A stretch of DNA of 64,000 nucleotides, taken from NCBI GenBank assembly GCA_039105265.1, contig JAPFFF010000038.1, forward strand, positions 558,001 through 622,000, in the 5' to 3' direction. The position numbers were made by a program, and so were the translations under genes. Positions 34,987-46,125 of this stretch are shown piece by piece. Below the pieces are notes generated by a model. The model was not told where the DNA came from, searched no databases, and saw only the letters and a program-made list of their open reading frames with translations. This DNA is from Tritrichomonas musculus. Its lineage: Eukaryota; Parabasalia; Tritrichomonadida; Tritrichomonadidae. Every line of letters starts with the position of its first letter. Position 1 is the first letter of the stretch.

Positions 34987-35820
34987 TACGTTTTGCTTTA
35001 TCAAAACTGAGGGTATATACAAAAAGTTTCAAAGCTCAGAATTTTTTTATAGCTTTGAAAATTCAATAGTTTATTTTTTATTCTGATATTTTTTTAAATT
35101 TCAATTAATATGAGTGACTGGTTTATAAATCAATTTGATGTTACTTTTAGCTTTGTTAAAAAAATTACCAAATACAATGCACATGATTTGTTTCTAATTT
35201 TTATATGCTCATTATGTAAATCATTTTATATAACCAAAAAATCAGCAAAAAACGCCATTGTAAAGATAAATGTAACATCAAAAGACTTGAAAATAATTTA
35301 ATGTTAAAATATTTAATGATTTTGCTTTCGGAAAAAAAAATTTCGTCCAATTTATGAAGAGATCAAAACAAAAATTTCAAGGTTTGGTTATTTCATCATC
35401 TAGAACTACAGGGGTTTATTAATTGTGATTATGAAAAATATGATCCAGAATATCAATAATTTTTCCTTTGCTTATAGCAAGTGTTGCAGATATATAACGT
35501 GCTCGGGCGAATGGAATTCAATTCTATCATTTTCAGCATGAGTAGTAAGATTAAGGGATGCGATGTATCCTCACTCTGCACGCTTTTAAAACCTTCTAAG
35601 ACCTCCGAGAACACTTATGGACCTTCCATATATATAGCTTTCCAACGAGTTTTTAAACGATAGATCGAACTTTAGTGAGTTAATGATATACATGAGATAG
35701 TTCCTCAGTAAAGTTCTAGTAACCGATAAAACTACACTGAAATCCTGTTTACGATATCTCTATAAATAACCCCAAACACGAATTTAAAAGAATTTTTAAT
35801 CCAATATTCATAAATAAAAT
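34987..35820. other. Foldback A centre, no clear gene
   Basis: A 63-codon frame (35110-35301) starting MSDWFINQFDVTFSF has no recognised family. A GC-richer stretch (about 35,480-35,770) precedes the element-3-like relic and is probably part of it. It contains CCTCCGAGAACAC and similar sequence unlike the AT-rich surroundings. Confidence 0.4.
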
Positions 35821-36260
35821 ATGACTACTGAAATGAGTTTCAGAGAAATATCTTCTACGAATAGTAAGAACAAGAATACAACAGAGCCAAGTCTAGAAGA
35901 GTTGTATACTATAGATGATTTACCATTACTGAAAAGAGCGATTACGGAGTTAACTGCCAAATGCGACCATAAAACCTTTAATATTCAGTTATGTCTTAAT
36001 CTTTATGCTAGTAAATTCAATGCTAGATCCTTTAATGAATATTTACCCTAAAAGAATAAACGATTCACGAAACGCAATGGTAAGCTCTGTAATATATCTT
36101 GAACAGTACCACGTAAGAATATCGAACCAGAAAAGAGTGATACATATAAATCTAGATATTACGATCCAAATACGAAATCATTTAAATATATAGATAAACT
36201 TATCGAATAATATACTAGTACTTCAAGAAATTGTGCTAGGTACTAAATCGACACGTGAAA
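35821..36260 (+). pseudogene. Decayed copy of the small conserved protein of AGTAG elements
   Basis: The start (from 35821) reads SLEELYTIDDLPLLKRAITEL, matching LEELYTTDDLSVLKRAITEL in the 151-aa protein of element 3. Similarity continues downstream at DNA level to the end of that gene and past its stop (TACTAAATCGACAC in both). The copy is broken in more than one place and is a fossil trapped in the centre of foldback A, showing that the AGTAG family has been in this genome for some time. Confidence 0.8.
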
Positions 36261-36929
36261 AGGTTAGATCTACCTCGATATCTATCCTGTTTAGTAACCT
36301 CAACGATAAAATGGTATTTTTGGAATGTACGCCCTTAATAACTTTTTCATGAGTATATTCCATAAATCCTTTTATTTTAATATATTATTATTACTTTATA
36401 AAGCTCGCTGATTTTTAAAATGAGTACAGCTGTTTTGGAAATAGATTAGAATTTTTTGGACACAAAATAGGAACGAACATTTTCTATTCAATTTAATCAT
36501 ACTTAAAAACAGTTTTAAGAGATAGATTAAAGAAATTTTATAGTGTTTTAAAACACTATAAATTGGTAAAAGATTGCTAAGATTTTATATTTTTCCTCAA
36601 CAAAAAAATGGAAAATTGAATGGAAAATAATCATTATCTATTTTATTTCGAAGGAATTTTTAGCGGTCTTATAAACACATTTAAATCATGCTATTTTATT
36701 TCCAAAAAATACTAATCTATTTCCAAAACCGCTGTATTCATCAAAAAATTAATATTAGATTTTGTATGTCTGTGAACTTTAAAAATATATATATATAATT
36801 GTATGCTTTATGTATTGAGTTTGGTTCTATGAGATTTAGTATTCGTTGAGATTAATGCATTCTAAAAATGTCGGTTATGGAGAACCATCTTAAAGCGATT
36901 TATTGAATTAAAACGAAAGAAAGAATTAA
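36261..36929. other. Foldback A centre, no gene seen
   Basis: AT-rich, with a short hairpin TTTTATAGTGTTTT/AAAACACTATAAA at about 36,536-36,563. Nothing else. Confidence 0.45.
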
Positions 36930-38494
36930 AATGATTGAATGAATGAAATGATTGAATGAATGAAAGTAATTGAATGAATGAAATGATTGAATGAATGAAA
37001 GTGATTGAATGAGTAAAAGTGATTGAATGAATGAAATGATTGAATGAATGAAAGTGATTGAATGAGTAAAAGTGATTGAATGAATGAAAGTGATTGAATG
37101 AATGAAAATGATTGAATGAATGAAATGATTGAATGAATGAAATGATTGAATGAATGAAATGATTGAATGAGTAAAAGTGATTGAATGAATGAAATGATTG
37201 AATGAATGAAATGATTGAATGAGTAAAAGTGATTGAATGAATGAAAGTGATTGAATGAATGAAATGATTGAATGAATGAAAGTGATTGAATGAATGAAAT
37301 GATTGAATGAATGAAAGTAATTGAATGAATGAAATGATTGAATGAATGAAATGATTGAATGAGTAAAAGTGATTGAATGAATGAAATGATTGAATGAATG
37401 AAATGATTGAATGAGTAAAAGTGATTGAATGAATGAAATGATTGAATGAGTAAAAGTGATTGAATGAATGAAATGATTGAATGAATGAAATGATTGAATG
37501 AATGAAAGTGATTGAATGAATGAAATGATTGAATGAGTAAAAGTGATTGAATGAATGAAATGATTGAATGAATGAAATGATTGAATGAATGAAATGATTG
37601 AATGAGTAAAAGTGATTGAATGAATGAAAGTGATTGAATGAATGAAATGATTGAATGAATGAAAGTGATTGAATGAATGAAAGTGATTGAATGAATGAAA
37701 GTGATTGAGTGAATGAAATGATTGAATGAATGAAATGATTGAATGAATGAAATGATTGAATGAATGAAATGATTGAATGAGTAAAAGTGATTGAATGAAT
37801 GAAATGATTGAATGAATGAAATGATTGAATGAATGAAAGTAATTGAATGAATGAAAGTGATTGAATGAATGAAAGTGATTGAATGAATGAAATGATTGAA
37901 TGAATGAAATGATTGAATGAATGAAAGTAATTGAATGAATGAAATGATTGAATGAATGAAATGATTGAATGAATGAAAGTAATTAAATGAATGAAAGTGA
38001 TTGAGTGAATGAAATGATTGAATGAATGAAATGATTGAATGAGTAAAAGTGATTGAATGAATGAAATGATTGAATGAATGAAAGTGATTGAATGAATGAA
38101 AGTGATTGAATGAATGAAATGATTGAATGAATGAAAGTGATTGAATGAATGAAATGATTGAATGAATGAAAGTGATTGAATGAATGAAAGTGATTGAATG
38201 AGTAAAAGTGATTGAATGAATGAAATGATTGAATGAATGAAATGATTGAATGAATGAAAGTGATTGAATGAATGAAATGATTGAATGAATGAAATGATTG
38301 AATGAATGAAAGTGATTGAATGAGTAAAAGTGATTGAATGAATGAAATGATTGAATGAATGAAAGTGATTGAATGAATGAAAGTAATTGAATGAATGAAA
38401 TGATTGAATGAATGAAAGTAATTGAATGAATGAAATGATTGAATGAATGAAAATGATTGAATGAATGAAAATGATTGAATGAGTAAAAGTGATT
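36930..38494 (-). repeat. 17/18-bp satellite D, inverted block, about 90 copies
   Basis: Same units as 28621-34717 on the opposite strand. Only about a quarter of the left block's length, so the two arms have expanded independently. Confidence 0.95.
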
Positions 38495-39531
38495 GAATTA
38501 AAGCGAATGAAAGAATGAAAGTGATTACCTAGGGATAATTGAATATAATTGATTCAAATAAATTTTTTAATCAATCACATTCTTCTAATCAAATTAAATC
38601 TTCTAAATAATCACATTCAAACAATTGCATTTTTTATAAATATCGAATTATTATAAACAATCAAGTTCATTCAATCATATTAATTGGATAATTTTCATTA
38701 GATTATAATATTTAATCATTTTCATTAAATTACAATAATTTATTTCTAAATATTTTTAAAATGTTAAATTTTTCATTAGAAAAAAGCTCAAAAAATTTAT
38801 AATTTGATGAAAAGAAAAATAAATGAAAAAGAAGAACGTTTATTATTCGTTTACAATTTTGCAAAATTATTAAGTTTTTAGACATAAAAAAGAAAATAAA
38901 GAAACAATACTACTATATTTTAAAGTTATACTATATATAGTGTAGATATAACATATTTTTGTCTCTGTTTTTTGAATAATTTTTTGAATATTCGTGAGAA
39001 TTTTCAAAAATAGAAAGCGAATTACATAGTATTTGTAGTCATGAATATATGTAAAAAATGATAAAGAATATTAATTGAAGCAGTAAAACTTGGTACATAA
39101 GTAGACCCGTAAAAAAATTGATTATTCGTAATTAGACATCGATTTGAAAAACTGGTTTTTAGCTCATGTTGCTGAGAAAAATTAAGTTAAACTTGTTTTT
39201 CTACAATAAACCAGCGTTAAATACTTTTTTTCGAATGATTCTTGGTGAATTAAATTTTAATATGTCGAGCGAGTTGTTTACTTTTGCATAAAAATACTAT
39301 CATTTGAACGTTCTCCTGTAGCTGATTCGAGATATATTTTTTTTAGATTTTTCCTGTGTACTTGTTGCAAAAGATAAAAAAATTGATAAAAAAAAATGAT
39401 ACTCATGAAATGTTTTTCTATTAAAATATGATACTAGAATTTTTTTTTCTATTAAAAAATGATACTTATTTTTTTTTAATTGAAAATTTTGATACTGGCC
39501 AGAGAAAAAGTGGAAATTTTGATATAGTCCC
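38495..39531 (-). repeat. Right unique arm of foldback A
   Basis: Mirror of 27585-28620 with minimal differences. The minus-strand frame 39300-39587 is the same as the plus-strand frame end of the left arm and is a shadow. Confidence 0.85.
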
Positions 39532-39770
39532 TTTTTTTTTTCTAGAAAAAAAAAAAAAAAAAAAAAGAAAAAAGTTATGAAATTCAAAAAGTTGAAAAAT
39601 TCTTTTCACAAAAAAAAAAAAAATAAAAATAAAAAATACAGGAATATAAAATTCCCGGAAAATAAAATCCGGAACATACAGTTACCAAAAATTAAGAAAG
39701 TTTTTTTTCTAAAAAAAAAAAAAAAAAAAAAAATAACAGAAAAAAGTTATAAAATTCAAAAAGCTGAAAA
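39532..39770 (+). repeat. Satellite C, last monomer and the MULE-3 end motif
   Basis: One full monomer continues the array broken by foldback A. It is followed by GTTATAAAATTCAAAAAGC directly before the transposase ATG. This motif recurs inverted at 42277-42312 after the gene. Confidence 0.8.
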
Positions 39771-42146
39771 ATGGAATTATTAGATCTCCAAGACATAATA
39801 AATGATTCAACTGAATTACTCGAAAATCCTACTCTAAAGTACCCGCCAGGTTCGGTTTTACTTTATTACAAATCCAAAACAGAAAATATGTTAAATACAT
39901 TCTGCACATATTATAAAGCTAGAAGTAACATTGAAATTGTTCCGATCGATTATGAAAAATTTGACGCTTTTTCTTTTATTGATTTTGCCCTCGCACTAAA
40001 TGAAAATGGACTTTATTATTTTTATGTAAAAGAACCAGTCAAAACAATTTCTCATTCAAGAGATGCTAAAGTTGAAGTTTACAGAAAATCCAAATTTGAA
40101 AATACTCCTCCTGAAGATGAGTTCGCGTTCAAAATAAAAATTACTGAAAATTTTAGAGACATTCAGGTTTATGTTAAAAATCTAATGAGCAGATTTGACT
40201 ATACAGATATCGAAGGAAATAAGCATATTACATTTGTAAAAAGCAAATGGGACCATTTTCAAATATGCAATTATTATGGCCAAATCAGGAAAGATTCTTT
40301 ATTCTACAACATTGCAATATATTTTGCAAACGAGAAACGCCATTGTCCAAGTAGCCTACGCTCAATATTTATAAACTTTCAAAGTGATCCCATAAAAAAC
40401 AAGAAAAAAAGAATTGGACAAACAGACGATTTCATAGAAATGATCATGTCATTCCCTGGCGTTGTTAAGATTAATTTACAGAAAAAATTGAACTCAGGAT
40501 ATTCTTTCAAAATTGATCCAAAATGGAAAGAATATCAGAATGTATTTATCAGTTCTCAGATAAATAATAATGAAGAATATTCAATTCATTCATTCGTTGT
40601 TCTTTTTCCATGGGCAAGAAGCATTATCGATAATTGCTATTTCTTAGAGATGGATGCTTGCTTTAAATCTTTAAAGCCTTATTGCTTTTCTATATGTAAT
40701 GGAATTCATATGAATGAATCGTACCCAATGGGAATGTCAATTTGCCCGTCTGAAGCAGAAATTCTGTATCAAATATTTGTTGATGCTAGTTCCGAATTTA
40801 AAATAAAAAATGAAATATGGAAATCCAAAACTTTGTTGTCAGACATGCATCCTTCGTTATGCTGTTTTGCAAAAAAAAATTGCAAAGAACACTTTTTTTG
40901 CCATCGCCATATTTATGAATATTTTGGGGCAAATTCAGCACTATATTTCTTTGTTGCAAGGCTATTAAAGTGCTATTCTTTTGAAGAGTATGATGATATA
41001 AGATTAGACATTATCCAGCAGTCAAAAGCTTATTACAATGAAAAGAAAACTAAATACGTAGATAAAATGGATGAAAACTTTATCAAAAAATACAAAAAGC
41101 TTCAAAAAATGCTATCAATAGACCAAACTAAAAAAGATAGTAAATGGCATTACAGCCATTGGGCACTTTGGACTCGTTCAGAATTTGGTGTTTCAACGTG
41201 CTCCAATCATTCAGAGGGCTTTCATACAGGAGCTAACAAAGTGAATTCGAATAATGAAAATTTTTGTTCTAGAGTATCAAATTTGCTCAAAAAAGTAATT
41301 GGTCACGCAAACAATATTTCCCTGAACCATGGCAAATCTCTTCACGCCAAATGCAAAAAAATGAGAGAGAACATAATTTCAAAATTACAAAATACTTATT
41401 GTGACCTCAGTTATTTTTGCAATACTGAGTGTAAGTGCAAAAAAGATGAATTTCTTTCTTCATTATATGGAACCAAAGTCGATTGCGAACACAAAATCTT
41501 TCAAAATTGTGCCAAGTACATAGAAAAAATTGATATAGATAAAAAAGTTATGAAAGAAATAATCTTAACCATTCTTGTGAAAGACGAAGAAACACCACAT
41601 CAAAAAATTGAGAACAAAATAATCGATCTTAAAAAAGAAATCATGGAAAAATACAAAATAAAACCCGACGATCATTCAAACATTGAGGATTTAATAAAAT
41701 CTGTATTAATGTGCTTTCAAATAAAACCAAATTCAGGCATTCAATTTGAAATTGATTATAATTTTCAAAAATTGATAATTGAAAAAAAAGAAGAAACAAT
41801 AGATTTTAGTAAAAGAAATAACAATAGCAATAACAGCAATAACAATAACAAAATCAAAGAAAAAAGTAAAATAAAAAAAGATGATAATGATTTTTGGTTC
41901 CAAGATATAACTTCAGATGTCATTAAAAAAGCACATAAATTAAAATATGAAACTCTTTGGGAAATTGAGTATTTCTATCCAAAATTAAAAGAAGAGAACT
42001 TATCTATTAAAATTGTTGATTTCAATTATAGAAAATTCTTTTTTCAAAGAGATGAAAATGAATTGATATATACATTTCCCCAATTTAAAATAAGCTGTTG
42101 GAAGGATGCCGATAATTCAATGCAATCAACGAAATTTTTCGATTGA
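39771..42146 (+). CDS. MULE transposase of MULE-3, 791 aa, open throughout
   Basis: Mutator-like transposase, related to the MULE-1 remnant. Catalytic acids: Asp in CYFLEMDACFKS (about residue 293), Asp in TLLSDMHPSLCC (about 357), Glu in CSNHSEGFHTG (about 480). CHRHIYEYFGA follows the second Asp. A Cys-rich SWIM-like cluster lies at about 545-575 (CNTECKCKK...VDCEH), and a basic Asn-rich linker at about 683-705 precedes a C-terminal domain. The ATG follows the element-end motif by only a few bases, so the promoter would lie in satellite C sequence. No canonical Inr is visible. The absence of internal stops suggests it was active recently. Confidence 0.85.
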   Translation: MELLDLQDIINDSTELLENPTLKYPPGSVLLYYKSKTENMLNTFCTYYKARSNIEIVPIDYEKFDAFSFIDFALALNENGLYYFYVKEPVKTISHSRDAKVEVYRKSKFENTPPEDEFAFKIKITENFRDIQVYVKNLMSRFDYTDIEGNKHITFVKSKWDHFQICNYYGQIRKDSLFYNIAIYFANEKRHCPSSLRSIFINFQSDPIKNKKKRIGQTDDFIEMIMSFPGVVKINLQKKLNSGYSFKIDPKWKEYQNVFISSQINNNEEYSIHSFVVLFPWARSIIDNCYFLEMDACFKSLKPYCFSICNGIHMNESYPMGMSICPSEAEILYQIFVDASSEFKIKNEIWKSKTLLSDMHPSLCCFAKKNCKEHFFCHRHIYEYFGANSALYFFVARLLKCYSFEEYDDIRLDIIQQSKAYYNEKKTKYVDKMDENFIKKYKKLQKMLSIDQTKKDSKWHYSHWALWTRSEFGVSTCSNHSEGFHTGANKVNSNNENFCSRVSNLLKKVIGHANNISLNHGKSLHAKCKKMRENIISKLQNTYCDLSYFCNTECKCKKDEFLSSLYGTKVDCEHKIFQNCAKYIEKIDIDKKVMKEIILTILVKDEETPHQKIENKIIDLKKEIMEKYKIKPDDHSNIEDLIKSVLMCFQIKPNSGIQFEIDYNFQKLIIEKKEETIDFSKRNNNSNNSNNNNKIKEKSKIKKDDNDFWFQDITSDVIKKAHKLKYETLWEIEYFYPKLKEENLSIKIVDFNYRKFFFQRDENELIYTFPQFKISCWKDADNSMQSTKFFD

Positions 42147-42427
42147 ACCAATTGATCAAAGCATGAATGTTTAATAAATAAACAATTGAATTTAAATAAT
42201 TATCATTATATAGATATATCAATTATTTTTTTTTAGTAATATTTAATATAAATTCAAAAATTTTTCTTTATTAATAAAAAATTTTTCAACTTTTTGAATT
42301 TTATAACCTTTTACACTATTTTGTTTTTCCTTCAATATTTTTCCCAGTGATGTATTTTCGATTTTTGTTCTTCCAATTTTTCACTTCAAAATTTTTTTTA
42401 TTAAAATTAAAAATTTTTATTCAATTA
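42147..42427. other. 3' flank of the MULE-3 gene with inverted end motif
   Basis: AT-rich. 42277-42312 is the reverse complement of the motif just before the gene (GTTATAAAATTCAAAAAG), so 39.74-42.31 kb is bracketed by an inverted repeat of about 33 bp that may be the original MULE core. Confidence 0.55.
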
Positions 42428-42631
42428 AAAATTGAGAGAAAAATTACTTTTTGAATACTCTATTCTAAAAAAGCGCCATTATTTTTTTTCCCAAAAGCGT
42501 GCGTTTTCATTACTCCATTAAAGATCGAATCCTAGTTGTTCATATTCCACGTGGGCAAAAAGGGAAGTGGAGGAAGTCAATGCGTGTGGGGGAAGATCTC
42601 TTGAATAATCCATTTACAGGATTACTGTAAA

Positions 42632-42880
42632 ACCTCAAATTTCAACAGAAGGATTCCTTATTCTGTTGAGTCAAAAATTACCGAAATACGATGATACCTC
42701 AAATTTCAACAGAAAGATTCCTTATTCTGTTGAGTCAATAATTACCGAAATACGGCGATACCTCAAATTTCAACAGAAAGATTCCTTATTCTGTTGAGTC
42801 AATAATTACCGAAATACGGCGATACCTCAAATTTCAACAGAAAGATTCCTTATTCTGTTGAGTCAATAATTACCGAAATG
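42632..42880 (-). repeat. 64-bp satellite E, left block, about 4 copies
   Basis: Unit contains CAACAGAAAGATTCC...TTCTGTTG, an 8-bp inverted repeat, plus ACCGAAATACGG. Mirrored by the right block. Confidence 0.9.
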
Positions 42881-43600
42881 CTGTATTTTCTTATATTGTA
42901 GCAATCATGCCACTAATTTAACTGATTAATAAATATATATTTAATTAATGATTTTCTTTCTTTTCTTTGAAATTCTTCTTTTTCTAACTTCATCTTGCTT
43001 TTTTCCCTACTTCAACATTTGTCTTTCTTTTCTAAATTCATCATCTTTCTCTTCTTTTAATTTCCTATTTATCATCTTTATCTTTTCTCTTTATCATCTT
43101 TATCTTTTCTCTTTATCATCTTTATCTTTTCTCTTTATCTTTCTTTAGCATTTATATATCTCTTTTTCAATTTCTATATCTCTTAGCTTCAACTTCTTAT
43201 TTTTTCATCTTCTTCTTATTAAATAATTATTTTATGTTTGGCTTTGCTTAATAATTATTTATCTTTACAATATAATTTTACTGAATAAAAGAAAGATGAT
43301 GGCTTTAGTAAAAGAAAGATAAATGCTGAATTATAAAAAGATAATGACTTAATAAAAATAATGTTAACGAAGATAAAGAGAAAAGATAAAGATGATAAAT
43401 AGGAAATTAAAAGAAGAGAAAGATGATGAATTTAGAAAAGAAAGACAAATGTTGAAGTAGGGAAAAAAGCAAGATGAAGTTAGAAAAAGAAGAATTTCAA
43501 AGAAAAGAAAGAAAATCATTAATTAAATATATATTTATTAATCAGTTAAATTAGTGGCATGATTGCTACAATATAAGAAAATACAGCATTTCGGTAATTA
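42881..43600. repeat. Mirrored unique core of foldback B
   Basis: The pyrimidine-rich stretch 42,945-43,150 is repeated inverted as a purine-rich stretch at 43,370-43,510, including tandem TTATCATCTTTATCTTTTCTC units on the left. The Phe/Ser-rich reading frame here is a by-product of composition. A hairpin-forming centre lies near 43,230-43,370. Confidence 0.75.
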
Positions 43601-44859
43601 TTGACTCAACAGAATAAGGAATCTTTCTGTTGAAATTTGAGGTATCACCGTATTTCGGTAATTATTGACTCAACAGAATAAGGAATCTTTCTGTTGAAAT
43701 TTGAGGTATCGCCGTATTTCGGTAATTATTGACTCAACAGAATAAGGAATCTTTCTGTTGAAATTTGAGGTATCACCGTATTTCGGTAATTATTGACTCA
43801 ACAGAATAAGGAATCTTTCTGTTGAAATTTGAGGTATCGCCGTATTTCGGTAATTATTGACTCAACAGAATAAGGAATCTTTCTGTTGAAATTTGAGGTA
43901 TCACCGTATTTCGGTAATTATTGACTCAACAGAATGAGGAATCTTTCTGTTGAAATTTGAGGTATCACCGTATTTCGGTAATTATTGACTCAACAGAATA
44001 AGGAATCTTTCTGTTGAAATTTGAGGTATCACCGTATTTCGGTAATTATTGACTCAACAGAATAAGGAATCTTTCTGTTGAAATTTGAGGTATCACCGTA
44101 TTTCGGTAATTATTGACTCAACAGAATAAGGAATCTTTCTGTTGAAATTTGAGGTATCACCGTATTTCGGTAATTATTGACTCAACAGAATGAGGAATCT
44201 TTCTGTTGAAATTTGAGGTATCGCCGTATTTCGGTAATTATTGACTCAACAGAATAAGGAATCTTTCTGTTGAAATTTGAGGTATCACCGTATTTCGGTA
44301 ATTATTGACTCAACAGAATGAGGAATCTTTCTGTTGAAATTTGAGGTATCGCCGTATTTCGGTAATTATTGACTCAACAGAATGAGGAATCTTTCTGTTG
44401 AAATTTGAGGTATCACCGTATTTCGGTAATTATTGACTCAACAGAATGAGGAATCTTTCTGTTGAAATTTGAGGTATCGCCGTATTTCGGTAATTATTGA
44501 CTCAACAGAATAAGGAATCTTTCTGTTGAAATTTGAGGTATCACCGTATTTCGGTAATTATTGACTCAACAGAATAAGGAATCTTTCTGTTGAAATTTGA
44601 GGTATCACCGTATTTCGGTAATTATTGACTCAACAGAATAAGGAATCTTTCTGTTGAAATTTGAGGTATCACCGTATTTCGGTAATTATTGACTCAACAG
44701 AATAAGGAATCTTTCTGTTGAAATTTGAGGTATCACCGTATTTCGGTAATTATTGACTCAACAGAATAAGGAATCTTTCTGTTGAAATTTGAGGTATCAC
44801 CGTATTTCGGTAATTTTTGACTCAACAGAATGAGGAATCCTTCTGTTGAAATTTGAGGT
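43601..44859 (+). repeat. 64-bp satellite E, right block, about 19 copies
   Basis: Period of exactly 64 bp (AGGAATC at 43617, 43681 and so on). Two sites vary between units (CACCG/CGCCG and AATAAGG/AATGAGG) in partly alternating order, which points to block duplication. The block is five times longer than the left one. Confidence 0.95.
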
Positions 44860-45073
44860 TTTACAGTAATCCTGTAAATGGATTATTCAAGAGATCTTCC
44901 CCCACACGCATTGACTTCCTCCACTTCCCTTTTTGCCCACGTGGAATATGAACAACTAGGATTCGATCTTTAATGGAGTAATGAAAACGCACGCTTTTGG
45001 GAAAAAAAATAATGGCGCTTTTTTAGAATAGAGTATTCAAAAAGTAATTTTTCTCTCAATTTTAATTTGCTTT

Positions 45074-45474
45074 CATTGTGAAAAGAATTTTTCAACTTTT
45101 TGAATTTCATAACTTTTTTCTTTTTTCTTTTTCTTTTCTTTTTTTTTTTTTTTTTCTAGAAAAACAAACTTTCCTAATTTTTGGTAACTGTATGTTCCGG
45201 ATTTTATTTTCCGGGAATTTTATATTCCTGTATTTTTTATTTTTTATTTTTTTTTGTGAAAAGAATTTTTCAACTTTTTGAATTTCATAACTTTTTTCTT
45301 TTTTCTTTTTCTTTTCTTTTTTTTTTTTTTTCTAGAAAAACAAACTTTCTTAATTTTTGGTAACTGTATGTTCCGGATTTTATTTTCCGGGAATTTTATA
45401 TTCCTGTATTTTTTATTTTTTTTTTTTTTTTTGTGAAAAGAATTTTTCAACTTTTTGAATTTCATAACTTTTTT
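45074..45474 (-). repeat. Satellite C, inverted, about 2.4 copies
   Basis: Reverse-complement monomers that lie just inside the right arm of MULE-3, mirroring 25588-26093. Confidence 0.9.
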
Positions 45475-46125
45475 ATATTCAAGGAATTTTCATAAAACAA
45501 TCATGAAATTTAAACTTAATTTATATAATCATTATGAACACATGATTTTTTCTTATAAATAGATAAATATGTAAATTGAAGAATAAATTTAAAATTGGTA
45601 ATGTTTTAACAAATAGAAATGCGATTTGCAATTATCAAACAATGAATTTCATGGCCGACACTATATTGTTCAGCATTTGCTTATTATTTTAATGTTTTAT
45701 ATTTAGTAGCCAAGATATGCGACTACTCCCCCGAGATAATGTCCCAATATATATGCCGTAATATATTATGTAGTTTTTAATCTGGATTATTAATAAATAA
45801 TAATTGGAAATTGAAATATAATTAGATGTACCAAATTACAGTCAGAAAGCAGTAATATATGACTCATACCAATCATTACTTATTAAAAGCGAGAGATTTT
45901 AAAATCTTTAAAATCAGGTTCATGAAGAAAAAGATTCCAAAATATTACTAATAAAACTGCTATCGTTTTTTACTTTTTGAATGGTTTACTAAATTCTTAT
46001 ACGACCATTTATGCTTTTAAAAAGTCGACCTCAATTCTATGCTCTCTCAAAAAATAATCATGAACTTTTTCTGAAGGACGAACTTTTTGAGACTACTCAT
46101 TTTATAGCAGATACTTTAGTAAGCC
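45475..46125 (-). repeat. Right unique arm of MULE-3
   Basis: Reverse complement of 24933-25587. The short plus-strand open frame across its outer end (46011-46205) is not supported as a gene because the mirrored arm has no matching frame extension. Confidence 0.8.

Larger units (their letters stand above)
27585..39531. mobile_element. Foldback element A (11.9 kb) inserted in a satellite C monomer
   Basis: Starts GGGACTATATCAAAATTTCC and ends with its reverse complement. Inverted arms of about 1037 bp (27585-28620 and 38495-39531) are near-identical; each continues inward into a 17/18-bp satellite (28621-34717 and, inverted, 36930-38494). The central unique part (34718-36929) carries unrelated gene fragments. 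Both flanks are T tracts of satellite C, so the target was a T run. Long inverted repeats with internal tandem repeats are the hallmark of foldback elements. No transposase inside. Confidence 0.8.
42428..45066. mobile_element. Foldback element B (2.6 kb)
   Basis: The outer arm at 42428-42631 mirrors about 44860-45066; tips read AATTGAGAGAAAAATTACTT. Inside lie a 64-bp satellite (4 copies left, about 19 right, inverted) and mirrored unique arms (about 42,880-43,150 and 43,370-43,565) around a short centre. No gene. Typical foldback design, inserted in MULE-3 next to satellite C. Confidence 0.8.
24933..46125. mobile_element. Composite MULE-3 (21 kb) with long inverted arms, hosting two foldback elements
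   Basis: Inverted arms 24933-26093 and about 45074-46125 match over unique sequence (GGCTYACTAAAGTATCTGC at the tips) and then over satellite monomers. Between them lie more satellite, a 791-codon MULE transposase, and two foldback elements (27585-39531, 42428-45066). Without the nested insertions the core would be about 6-7 kb. Treating the whole as one element is inference from the mirrored arms; no target duplication was identified. Confidence 0.6.

Noticed and set aside
42948-43148. 66-codon Phe/Ser-rich frame
   Set aside because: Pyrimidine-rich arm of foldback B; the mirrored arm has no corresponding frame.
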